DNA of 64,000 nucleotides from Aquisphaera insulae (GTDB lineage: Bacteria; Planctomycetota; Planctomycetia; Isosphaerales; Isosphaeraceae). Under the pieces are notes generated by a model. The model had not been told where the DNA came from. It made no database searches and was given only the letters and a program-made list of their open reading frames with translations. The translations under genes and the position numbers were made by a program. The DNA is taken from NCBI RefSeq assembly GCF_011064615.1, contig NZ_JAALJH010000023.1:1-64000 (forward strand). The letters are read 5' to 3'. Of this stretch, positions 1 to 8,636 are shown in pieces. Position 1 is the first letter of the stretch. Every line of letters begins with the position of its first letter.

Positions 1-1124
1 GTGGTGAAGATGATGAACAGGGCGGCGAGCAGCGAGATCCCGGTGGCCGAATACGCCTGCACTCGCACGGTTTCGAAGGTCGTGCTGCTGTTGACCTCGC
101 TCTCGACGCTCTCGGCCGTGCGCACCTCGACCGGCGGCGTCGCCGAGGCAAGCCGCGCGCTCCAGCCCGGGAGGAAGCCGTCGACGGTGTGGCCGGTCTT
201 GAGGGCGACGCCGGCATAGGTGATCCGGGCGGGGGAGCCGGAGAGCCTCTCGGCGGTCGCCATCGGGACATACACCGCGTTGGCCGCCGGGCCGCCCCGC
301 AGCGCCGCGTCTCGCGACGGGGGCAGGCCGACCATGAACTTCGGGCCCGGCAGTCGCTTCGGCTGGTCGACGATCGCCGTGATCTTGATCCGCCCCCCGG
401 CGGGCACGGGAGCGGATGCCCCGCCACGGCCGCCGGCTCCCGGGCCCCCGCGGCCGAACGGGTCTGAGATCACCGCAACCTCGTCACCGAGCTTGATCCT
501 CAGTTGTTCGGCCGAGTCTCTCGTGATGGCGCCTTCCTGGAGCTCAGGCCGACTGGGATCGAACCAGCGGCCCTCGAGGACCTTCTGCGGGGGCTGGGCC
601 GCGTTCGTGCCGACGAGGGTCGGAACCCGGCTCTGCGACCGGAGCTGGCCCATGCCGCCCATGATGATCGGGCCCGAGCCCGATTTCGGCGCCGCCAGGC
701 CGCCCGGGATCGGCTCGGCCTCGGGGTCGGCCGCATTGCCGCCACCACGACCGGCCGGCGCGGCGCCGGCGTTGCCGCTCCGGACGCGGGCGCGGGTCTC
801 GTAGACCGGATCGACCGCCGCCACGGCCGGGTCCCGCCGAATCGCGTCCACGAGATCCGTGGAGAGCGCCGCCGAGACCCGCTGGCCGAATCCCTCCGCG
901 GGATCGGCCGCGGAGCTCGGGAGCAGCAGCATCTCGTAGGGACCCACATAGTCCTCGCCCATGTCGCCGAACCGTCCGGCGAGCGAGTCGTAACCGCTGA
1001 CGACCCAGACGACGACGCAGGCCGCGGCCATCGTCGAGATGCTGGTCAGGAGGATTCGGCCGGGGTGTTGCCGGACGTGGGCGATGACCAGCCGGGCGAC
1101 CGCCTTCCATTCCGCTCTGCTCAT
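1..1124 (-). CDS. MacB-type ABC transporter permease (partial, 3' end outside window)
   Basis: The gene starts at 1124 with a GGAGG ribosome site about ten bases upstream and remains open to the window edge, giving about 374 residues without the C-terminus. The N-terminus (MSRAEWKAVARLVIAHVRQH) is followed by one membrane segment around residues 20-40 and then a long extracytoplasmic domain of MacB_PCD type, with a glycine- and alanine-rich loop. A second membrane segment (ISLLAALFIIF) begins at the window edge, as expected before the FtsX-like core. It should form the membrane half of an exporter with the ATPase encoded just upstream on the same strand (gap 52 bp). The substrate cannot be told. 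Family assignment rests on architecture and neighbour, so the exact class (macrolide, lipoprotein or peptide exporter) is open. Confidence 0.8.
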   Translation of the reverse strand, partial: MSRAEWKAVARLVIAHVRQHPGRILLTSISTMAAACVVVWVVSGYDSLAGRFGDMGEDYVGPYEMLLLPSSAADPAEGFGQRVSAALSTDLVDAIRRDPAVAAVDPVYETRARVRSGNAGAAPAGRGGGNAADPEAEPIPGGLAAPKSGSGPIIMGGMGQLRSQSRVPTLVGTNAAQPPQKVLEGRWFDPSRPELQEGAITRDSAEQLRIKLGDEVAVISDPFGRGGPGAGGRGGASAPVPAGGRIKITAIVDQPKRLPGPKFMVGLPPSRDAALRGGPAANAVYVPMATAERLSGSPARITYAGVALKTGHTVDGFLPGWSARLASATPPVEVRTAESVESEVNSSTTFETVRVQAYSATGISLLAALFIIFT

Positions 1125-1176
1125 GGGACGTCCTCCGGGGCGATGAGGTTGGATGCGGGATCGACCGAGGATCGCC

Positions 1177-1986
<810 letters not shown>

Positions 1987-2022
1987 GGGGATGGATCTCT
2001 CGAAGATACGGTCGAAGTCGGT

Positions 2023-2484
2023 TCAGCGTCCGGTCTTCGCCTTGAGGCTCAGGTGGATGGGGTCCAGGGTGTTCTCATCCTCCTTGATCGTCACCCGCAA
2101 GCCGGAGCGATGCGGGTCGTTGTATCGGCCGTTCAACTGGTCGGCCCCGGCGACCTCCTCGCCGTGGTCGACCCGGATCTTCCGCCAGACGACCGTCAGC
2201 GTGTATTCCCCGGCGGGGGCGCCGTCTTGCGACAGCCGCGTGCTGGGCCGGAACGAGCCGTCTTCCTCCGCGATGGCGATCGGCTGCGGTGCCTGCCTGG
2301 ACCGCGGGTCCAGGGGATGGAAGGAGATTTCGGCCTTCGCCGCAGGCTTGCCGTCGACCAGGATCCTCCCCGACACGGGGTAGACTCTCGGTCCGGTGTC
2401 CTCACCGCGGCAGCCGACGACGAGGAAGAGGCCGAGCACCAGCCAGGCCGGGTCGTGGCGGGAGCGATGGGTCGATTCGAGCAT
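2023..2484 (-). CDS. Small planctomycete lipoprotein with a carboxypeptidase-regulatory-like fold
   Basis: The product has 153 residues. Its N-terminus is a lipoprotein signal: a short basic stretch, hydrophobic WLVLGLFLVV and the lipobox-like VVGC, with the cysteine near residue 25. The mature part begins with YPVSGRILVDGKPAAKAEISF, the usual start of transthyretin-like or carboxypeptidase-regulatory-like beta-sandwich proteins that are abundant in planctomycetes. It ends in alternating strand-like segments (GEYTLTVVW, LRVTIKEDEN). Such genes often follow DUF1559 genes, as here (49 bp gap), and their role is not known. A function in the cell envelope is inferred from the lipobox only. Confidence 0.75.
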   Translation of the reverse strand: MLESTHRSRHDPAWLVLGLFLVVGCRGEDTGPRVYPVSGRILVDGKPAAKAEISFHPLDPRSRQAPQPIAIAEEDGSFRPSTRLSQDGAPAGEYTLTVVWRKIRVDHGEEVAGADQLNGRYNDPHRSGLRVTIKEDENTLDPIHLSLKAKTGR

Positions 2485-2533
2485 CGGGGCCTCGCCTGAG
2501 ACAGCGGGTGCAGAGCTTTTGGTTCGCTGGGAC

Positions 2534-3451
2534 TCAATAGTCCGTCACCGACAGGAGCTCGCCGCCATTGCGGGTCGCCAGCGCGAAGACGATGGCGACG
2601 GGGACGGTCTCCTTGAGGAAGCGGACGCTGCCGTCACAGAAGCCGACATTCGCCCCGAGCGGGTGGAAGCTGTAGATCCCCTGCCCGTTGTTGCAGTTGA
2701 TCGAACAGGCCCAGCCCAACTTGCTGCCGTCGGCGGTGTAGCCCTGGTACTGGAAGTGCGAGTACGACGCCCAGGCGTCCCACCAGTTGACGTCCGTGAG
2801 ATTGGCGTTCGACGCCTGCATCTTCTCCCCTTTGAGATAGAAATCGGGCCGGCCGGCCTGTTCATGCACCAGGGTGGTTTGCGAGGTGCCGTCGGTGATG
2901 GCGCTGAGCTGCTGGTACTTGCCGGCGCGGAGCAGCACGGGGTTCCCCGCGGCGCCGTTGACCTGATACATCGAGTTGAGCAGGTGATTGCACTTGTAGT
3001 CGCCGACGAACCCCCGCGTCCCATACACGGTCTTGCCGAGGCCCAGGGGGACATCACGGAGCCCCTCGGGCGTGGAGGGGCAGACGAACACCTGGAGCGC
3101 CACGCGGACGACCGTCTGATTGTCATAGTCGTAGAAATTCTTGTTGAGATTGAACCCGTTGTAGAGGACCTGTTGTTCGAGGAAGGGGAGCAGGTTCACC
3201 GCCCATCCGTAGCTCGGTGTCTCGGTGCGCACGGGCGGCAAGGCGTTGTAGTTGACGACATGATTGTGGAAGGCCAGCACGATCTGCTTCATGTTGTTGG
3301 TGCAGGCGGCGCGGCGAGCGGCCTCGCGTGCCGCCTGGACAGCGGGCAGCAGCAGCGCAATCAGCACCGCGATGATCGAAATGACGACGAGGAGCTCGAT
3401 GAGCGTGAAGCCGGCCCGACGGCGATGCCTACGCAAGAGGAATTGACTCAT
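2534..3451 (-). CDS. DUF1559 domain protein with prepilin-type N-terminus
   Basis: The product is 305 residues if it starts at 3451, where the sequence [20 protein letters not shown] gives a proper type IV pilin-like leader (basic stretch, then [34 protein letters not shown]). An upstream in-frame ATG at 3499 would put 16 extra residues before the leader and is less likely. The C-terminal end carries the H-x9-DG signature ([18 protein letters not shown]). DUF1559 proteins occur in large paralogous families in planctomycetes and are thought to be exported pseudopilin-like surface proteins. Their individual roles are unknown. It is the first gene of a run with a lipoprotein and an ABC exporter. 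Confidence 0.9.
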   Translation of the reverse strand: MSQFLLRRHRRRAGFTLIELLVVISIIAVLIALLLPAVQAAREAARRAACTNNMKQIVLAFHNHVVNYNALPPVRTETPSYGWAVNLLPFLEQQVLYNGFNLNKNFYDYDNQTVVRVALQVFVCPSTPEGLRDVPLGLGKTVYGTRGFVGDYKCNHLLNSMYQVNGAAGNPVLLRAGKYQQLSAITDGTSQTTLVHEQAGRPDFYLKGEKMQASNANLTDVNWWDAWASYSHFQYQGYTADGSKLGWACSINCNNGQGIYSFHPLGANVGFCDGSVRFLKETVPVAIVFALATRNGGELLSVTDY

Positions 3452-4269
3452 GGCCAGGAAGGTTCCATTCCGAGCAAGGTGGGTCGGGTGATGGTCCATG
3501 TCCTGCGAGGGGGGTTAGCAGGTTATACGCCAAACGGAAGGCTTGCCTGACCGGTGTGCTGAAGGCATGAGCCCTCAATGAGATGCGTCGAACAAGTGTC
3601 CTGATGGCAGGCGATTCCCGGTTTTCGTCGGCTTGCAGATCGGAGAGGAATTGGCCGCGCGGGGATACTTCTTGACCGAAGGGAATCCTGCCAGCTCACA
3701 AGACGCCGCGCATGGCCGACGGCCATGGAGTTGCTCGACGTGTGCCATTCATCGGAGATCGGCACTGTCGTTCGGGTTCAGAAAGGACCACCGTCCCCGG
3801 TCATCGGCATTAAATGATTTGTACATGTCGTTTCTCATCGGAGGATCCCTGCTGTATACCGTCGCGGTGAACAGTGACTCGTGTGGATCATCGGAGTTCG
3901 TGGATTGAGGGGGGCTGTAGCAGGCCGGATTCTCAAGAGGCTGTAAGAGGCCAGGCACCCAAAGCGAGGCACCCAAAGCGGGCGGTCCGGGCAGTCCAGA
4001 GAGGAAGGCGGTCAAACCAGTCGGGATTGCCGGCTGTCCGGGGCGGTCGGCGCCGGCTCCAAGTTCAGCGAGGAACGAGCGGGGCGGACGACGCGAGGGC
4101 TCGGGCGGGTTTGGTGCGGTCCGGAGCCGGAGGCGGGCGGCGGGGAGGGATCGGATCAGGACCGGGGCGTGTGGACCCTGGGTCGGCGGCCTTGACGGCC
4201 GCGACCGGAGGGGGAGGACTCGGCGCTGGGACGCTCAGGCGTTGGCCGCGAGGCTCATCGGACCGGGTG
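3452..4269. other. Intergenic stretch, no gene recognised
   Basis: About 800 bp lie between the DUF1559 gene and the acyltransferase fragment. The part near 3780-3900 is richer in A/T than the surroundings. A short direct repeat of ggcacccaaagcg is found near 3954-3979. Open frames on both strands are short, lack ribosome sites and have no recognisable motifs. The last part (about 4000-4270) is G/C-rich and may be the decayed 5' part of the acyltransferase gene, but I could not see conserved residues in it. Confidence 0.5.
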
Positions 4270-4275
4270 TGAAGG

Positions 4276-4725
4276 GTGCGGGGCGGGGCCCCGCGAAAGC
4301 CGGCCGGCGAGGCGGCCGCTCGGGCGGCTCTCCTCGCGTTCTGCAAGCTGCCGTGGAGATTCATCCCGTTCCCGGCCGACGCCTTGCAGCTCGAACCGAT
4401 CGAGGTGATCTTCCCCGTGGCCTTGCCGTTCCTCTTCGCGTACACCAAGCGCAATCGGATCGATCGGCGGATTGGAGAGCTGTCCTACCCCGTCTATCTC
4501 GTCCACTGGCTCGTGATCGACCTCCTGCGGATGTCCGGCTCGCCCTGGGTGCAGCGCAACCTGGGAGCGTTGACGGGGCTCCTGACCCTGGCGTCGGCGA
4601 TCGTGATCTGGTACGCCGTCGATCGTCCGATCGATGCCTGGCGGCAGCAACTGGCCGCCAGGGCGACGGGGCAATTGCCGGCCGGACAAGGAGCGGACAC
4701 GGTCCCCGCCTCGACCGGCGGATAG
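4276..4725 (+). pseudogene. C-terminal remnant of an acyltransferase 3 (OafA/YrhL family) membrane protein
   Basis: The readable frame encodes the last third of an acyltransferase-3 family protein. The segment IGELSYPVYLVHWLVIDLLR matches the conserved 'GxxSYPxYLxH' helix near the end of these ten-helix membrane enzymes, and is preceded by a hydrophobic helix (IEVIFPVALPFLFA) and followed by another (LTGLLTLASAIVIWYAV). Family members are usually 350 residues or more and carry a catalytic histidine near the N-terminus. Here only about 110 residues of homologous length remain, and an in-frame TGA lies at 4270-4272, directly before the GTG at 4276. It therefore looks like a dead gene that lost its 5' two thirds. 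Intact relatives O-acylate polysaccharides or lipids. Confidence 0.7.
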
Positions 4726-4783
4726 ACGTTGCCCCACTCCGTCGGGGCGAGCGGCATGCGGAACGGGAGCAGGCCGAACGCGG

Positions 4784-5992
4784 TCACGAGTCGGTTTTTT
4801 CGGGAGCCCGCTCGGCCTGCGATTCAGGCTGTCTCCCGGTCCCGCCGGGGGAGGTTTCGAAGGGGGCGGCCGGACGGCCGACCGCGTCGAACGTCGCGTC
4901 CCAGCGCTCGCTCGGCACCCGGATGTAGACGTCCATCTGCTGGCCCACGTAGACCTCTTGCTGGCAGCCGTCGGGGAGGGAATAGACCACCCGGAGGACC
5001 CGAGTGTCGACTCGCTCCGAGGAGGAGCCGGTCAGGCTCTGCTTGGGGATCATGTACGGCTCGATGTACTCGAATCGGAGCGGGAATCGCCCCAGCGACC
5101 TCCCCTTCATGTAGGCCATCGCCGCGCTGGCCTTGTCGAAGAGGGGGACGTCGTTCTCGTCGATGTCGACGCGGACGTGCAGGCGGTTGATGTCGCCGAG
5201 GACGATCATCGGCTCGTTCCAGGTCATGGCCGCGAACTGGCCCAACCGCACGTTGAGCTGGAGGACATCCCCCTCGATGGGCGCCCGGACGGTGAGCCGG
5301 TTGAGCAGGATCTGCATGTTGCTCAGCTCGCTTTCGGCGAGCTTGACGGCCGCCTTGGCGACGGATATGTCCTCGCGCCAGGTCCCCTTCCTGGCGCGGT
5401 CGAGCTCCGCCTTGGCCCGCGTCAATGCGGCCGCGGCCGCATGGTAGGTGAACCGATCCTTGTCGAGGTCGCTCGACGTGGCGGCCCGGCGATCGTGGAG
5501 GTGCTGGGTCCTCCCCAGCGACGTTTCGGCGTCGTTCAGCCGCGCCTGGGCCTCCTGGACCGCGGCCTCGAGCGGGGGCAAGTCCTCGGCGCGAGGGGCG
5601 GCCTCCAGCCTGTGAACCTGGGCCTTGGCGGATTCCAGTTGGGCCCGCTTCACCCCCATCTGACCCTGGATGTCTCGATCATCGGTCCGGAAGAGCGGGT
5701 CTCCCACCTTGACGTGGTCGCCTCGCTTGACGAGGACCTCGATGACCACGCCGGGGACGTTCACGCCGATCGGGATGTTCTCCCGCCGCGCCTCGACGAG
5801 ACCCGATCCGGCGAGCATTCGCTCCTTGGATGGCCGGGGGTGGGGCTCGAGGACCGGCTTCGACGGCTCGGCCGGCCTGGCGCCGATGACGGTCGAGATG
5901 ATCGAGTAGAGGACCCCGGCGATGGCCAGGATCGGGACGATGCGACGAGTGAACATGGTATGGGTCCGTCTTTGGGGCCGTGGGCGACTCAT
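4784..5992 (-). CDS. HlyD/DevB-like membrane fusion protein
   Basis: The 402-residue product has an N-terminal membrane anchor (RIVPILAIAGVLYSIISTVI), a biotinyl-lipoyl-like half (GSGLVEARRENIPIGVNVPG and VLVKRGDHVKVGDPLF), a long alpha-helical hairpin rich in Ala, Glu and Arg (about residues 105-215), and a second lipoyl half (LTVRAPIEGDVLQLNVRLGQ) followed by beta-barrel domains. This is the classic periplasmic adaptor layout. Its start codon overlaps the stop of the upstream ATPase gene in an ATGA (5989-5992), so the two are translationally coupled. A second in-frame ATG at 5956 (MFTRR) is possible. The order permease, ATPase, adaptor resembles the DevBCA exporters of cyanobacteria. An outer-membrane TolC partner is not in the window. 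Confidence 0.9.
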   Translation of the reverse strand: MSRPRPQRRTHTMFTRRIVPILAIAGVLYSIISTVIGARPAEPSKPVLEPHPRPSKERMLAGSGLVEARRENIPIGVNVPGVVIEVLVKRGDHVKVGDPLFRTDDRDIQGQMGVKRAQLESAKAQVHRLEAAPRAEDLPPLEAAVQEAQARLNDAETSLGRTQHLHDRRAATSSDLDKDRFTYHAAAAALTRAKAELDRARKGTWREDISVAKAAVKLAESELSNMQILLNRLTVRAPIEGDVLQLNVRLGQFAAMTWNEPMIVLGDINRLHVRVDIDENDVPLFDKASAAMAYMKGRSLGRFPLRFEYIEPYMIPKQSLTGSSSERVDTRVLRVVYSLPDGCQQEVYVGQQMDVYIRVPSERWDATFDAVGRPAAPFETSPGGTGRQPESQAERAPEKTDS

Positions 5993-6762
5993 CCCGCCGT
6001 GGTCGTGGAACGCCGCACTTCCTTGAGGATCCGGCCGTCGTCCATGTGGATGATCCGCTCTCCGTAGTGGAAGATTCGATTGTCGTGGGTCACGACGATG
6101 ACCGCGCGGTCGGGCCGGACGACGACCCCGCGGAGCAGCTCCATGACGTTCTGGCCCGACTCATGGTCGAGAGCCGCGGTCGGCTCGTCGCAGACCAGCA
6201 GCGAGGGCTCGTGGGCCAGCGCCCTCGATATCGCCACGCGTTGTTGCTGGCCGCCGGAGAGCTGGCTCGGCAAGTTCTCCGTCCGGCCCGCTAGGCCCAG
6301 CAGCTCCAGGACTTCGCGGGCCCGCCGGACGGCCTTCGCCCAGGCCCAACCGGTGAGCACCAGGGGGACCGCCACGTTTTCCGCGGCCGTCAAGGCGGGG
6401 AGGAGATTGTACTGCTGGAAGACGAAGCCGATGTGGCGGGCGCGGAACCTCGTCTTGGCGCGGTCCCCTAGCGAGGTGAGCTCATGGCCGAAGATCGAGA
6501 CGGTCCCCTGGTCGCCGTCGAGGACTCCCGCGATCACGGAGAGGAGGGTCGTCTTGCCGCAGCCAGAGGGCCCGACGATCATCGACATCTCGCCGGCGTG
6601 GACGTCCCAGTTCACCGATCGCAGCGCGGCCACCCGTTGCGCCCCGGATCCGAAGGACTTGGAGAGTCCCCGGATCCGGACGGCGACGTCCGACGAATCG
6701 CGGGGCGTCCCCTCCGGAAGGTCGTCGGCTGCCCGCTCTGGTGCCACGGCCTGAGTCATCAC
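5989..6762 (-). CDS. ABC transporter ATP-binding protein, DevA/LolD-like
   Basis: This 257-residue ATPase has Walker A (GPSGCGKTT) near residue 62, Q-loop (FQQYNLLPALTAAENVAVPL), signature LSGGQQQRVAISRAL, Walker B (LLVCDEPTAALD) and the switch histidine (VVTHDNR). About 25 residues precede the ABC domain. The gene sits 48 bp after the DevC-like permease and overlaps the adaptor by four bases, so the three genes are very probably one transcript and one exporter. Sequence style puts it in the MacB/DevA/LolD group. It powers export across the envelope, but substrate specificity is not visible. Confidence 0.93.
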   Translation of the reverse strand: MMTQAVAPERAADDLPEGTPRDSSDVAVRIRGLSKSFGSGAQRVAALRSVNWDVHAGEMSMIVGPSGCGKTTLLSVIAGVLDGDQGTVSIFGHELTSLGDRAKTRFRARHIGFVFQQYNLLPALTAAENVAVPLVLTGWAWAKAVRRAREVLELLGLAGRTENLPSQLSGGQQQRVAISRALAHEPSLLVCDEPTAALDHESGQNVMELLRGVVVRPDRAVIVVTHDNRIFHYGERIIHMDDGRILKEVRRSTTTAG

Positions 6763-6810
6763 GAAGCCTCGACCCGAAGTGAGGAGGGAACATCGCCGAC
6801 GCCCGACGTC

Positions 6811-8019
6811 CTAGCCCCGGAAGACAACGGCGGGCTCCAGCACCATGACGCGACGGATGCAAAGCAGGCTGGAGAAGATGCAGATGAGGACCACCACGAT
6901 CGCCGTCATCGGCAGCAACGGCCACCAGACGAAGAACTCGACCTCGCCCCCGCCGGCCGACGCACGATCGGCCACGAAGGTGGAGATCCCCACGCCCAGG
7001 CCGTAGCCGATGAGCCCGACGACCGACGCCTGAAGGAGGATCATGCCGACGATCCTGGGATTGGTCGCCCCCATCGCCTTGAGCGCCCCGAACTGCTTCA
7101 GGTTGTCCACGGTGAACAGATAGAACGTCTGGCCGGCGATCGCCGTCCCCACGAAGAGGCCGAGCAGCGAGGTGATCCCGAAATTGATCACGATCCCCGT
7201 ATTCGTGAGGAAGAAGAAGATCGTCTGGCGGGCGAAATCCGCGGCACGCATGGCCCCGAGCCCCGTCTTGGCGCGGATGTTCCTCGCCACGTCCTCCGCC
7301 TTCCAGGTCGGGTCGGTGCGGACCAGGATGAAGCTGAGGACCTTCCGCTCCTGGGCGACGAACTGCTTGGCGCGGCCGTAGGTCGTGTAGACGACCGCGT
7401 TGGACCCGAAGGTGGGGGCGGCCTTGCAGATCCCCACGATCGTCGCTCGGTGGTCGTTCATCTCCATCTCGCGGCCGAGGAAACGCCGATAGAAGGCGTC
7501 CCCCAGCTTCTCGAGGTCCCCCCACGGCTCGCCGGGGTAGTACTTGGGGAGCTGCATCTTGTCGATGATGATGGCGTCGGGCATCCGGAGGTCCAGCAGC
7601 TCGCCGACGACGATCTTCTCGGGCTGGGGGGCGCCGACGAGCGTGGTGTCGTCGAGGCCGAGCAGGATGACCGACTCGATCATGGTGGCCGGCTCGCCAT
7701 TCGCGTCGGTCGTGTTCAGCTTGGCCCGGCCGGAGCCCTTGTAGAGCGGGACGGCCCAGAGGACGCCGTCGACGCCCCGGACGCGGTGGAGGTTGCTCTC
7801 CATCATGGCCTTGACGTCGTCGATGTGGCGGACGTTGGGGTCCATGACCCAGAGGTCCACGCCCGAGATATCGTTGATCTGCCCGGCGGTGCGCTTCATC
7901 AGGCCGCAGAAGATGGCGCCCTGCTGCATCATCAGGATCGCGGCGAAGGTGAGCCCCATGAGGATGCCGCAGAACTTCGCCGTGTCACCCAGCAGCATCT
8001 TGAGCGCGATCCGCCACAT
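6811..8019 (-). CDS. DevC-like ABC transporter permease
   Basis: The 402-residue protein has an N-terminal membrane helix (ILMGLTFAAILMMQQGAIF, about residues 18-37), a 220-residue extracytoplasmic domain, and three C-terminal helices (about 275-300, 320-345 and 365-390), the four-helix FtsX/MacB plan. The N-terminus (WRIALKMLLGDTAKFCGILM) and the segment VDNLKQFGALKAMGATNPRI before the third helix are close to DevC permeases of the DevBCA glycolipid exporter. It is the first gene of the permease-ATPase-adaptor operon. In cyanobacteria this complex exports heterocyst glycolipids. Here a lipid or glycolipid substrate is only an inference from family. Confidence 0.88.
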   Translation of the reverse strand: MWRIALKMLLGDTAKFCGILMGLTFAAILMMQQGAIFCGLMKRTAGQINDISGVDLWVMDPNVRHIDDVKAMMESNLHRVRGVDGVLWAVPLYKGSGRAKLNTTDANGEPATMIESVILLGLDDTTLVGAPQPEKIVVGELLDLRMPDAIIIDKMQLPKYYPGEPWGDLEKLGDAFYRRFLGREMEMNDHRATIVGICKAAPTFGSNAVVYTTYGRAKQFVAQERKVLSFILVRTDPTWKAEDVARNIRAKTGLGAMRAADFARQTIFFFLTNTGIVINFGITSLLGLFVGTAIAGQTFYLFTVDNLKQFGALKAMGATNPRIVGMILLQASVVGLIGYGLGVGISTFVADRASAGGGEVEFFVWWPLLPMTAIVVVLICIFSSLLCIRRVMVLEPAVVFRG

Positions 8020-8070
8020 ACTCGGTTCACCTCTCCAGCCGTGGACCAGACTCCCAGGGACCGGCGACGC

Positions 8071-8529
8071 TCAGCGGTCGGTCGCGCCCACTCCGGTGCC
8101 ACGCCATCGGTCTTGCTCCGCCTCGGCGTATCGCTCGACCGCGCGGAGCAGCCTCGCCCGGAGCAGGGCGCCCGGCCGCCGGGCGTAGCCGACGAGGATC
8201 AGTCCGGCGAGGATGGCGAGGGCCGGGATCAGGCCCCAACGGCTCTCCGAGTCGAGCAGGAACCCGACCGCCGCTCCGGCGGCCACGACGGCGAGGATGG
8301 CGGCGGCCTGCGAGACCAACCTCCTCGAGAGGAGCATCAGGCCGCCGATCACCTCGGTCCAGCCGATGAGGACCCAGGGGACCTCGCCGAACCATCCCGG
8401 CGCGGGCCGGTAGGAGGACAGCTTGGCCGTCCCCATCGCGACGAAGAAGCCGGCCAGCGCGCCGGCGGCGATCCGCCATGCGGGCGGAACCTTGATCGAT
8501 CTCCGATCGGGTCGACGACGACTGCCCAT
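8071..8529 (-). CDS. DoxX-like integral membrane protein
   Basis: The product is 152 residues from the ATG at 8529. A longer frame to 8640 would add 37 residues of random-looking basic sequence. Four hydrophobic segments are visible (ALAGFFVAMGTAKL, VLIGWTEVIGGLMLLS, AAILAVVAAGAAVGFLL, LIPALAILAGLILVGYA). The segment around GWTEVIGGLMLL resembles the conserved helix of the DoxX/DoxD family. The tail is cytoplasmic and charged. It sits 51 bp upstream of the DevC-like gene on the same strand, but nothing shows that they work together. DoxX-like proteins have varied and poorly known roles, so no specific function is claimed. Confidence 0.65.
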   Translation of the reverse strand: MGSRRRPDRRSIKVPPAWRIAAGALAGFFVAMGTAKLSSYRPAPGWFGEVPWVLIGWTEVIGGLMLLSRRLVSQAAAILAVVAAGAAVGFLLDSESRWGLIPALAILAGLILVGYARRPGALLRARLLRAVERYAEAEQDRWRGTGVGATDR

Positions 8530-8636
8530 GCTCCGGCTCCCGCGATGCGATGCGACGGAAGGACATTCGCCTCCCCTGGGAGAGAGGATGCGTGGGCCGG
8601 GCGAGTGAAGCGCGAGAATTCCCGGGGACCGGTTCG

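Noticed and set aside
3523..4015. Small minus-strand frames in the gap after the DUF1559 gene
   Set aside because: No ribosome site, no motif, and codon use unlike the neighbours.
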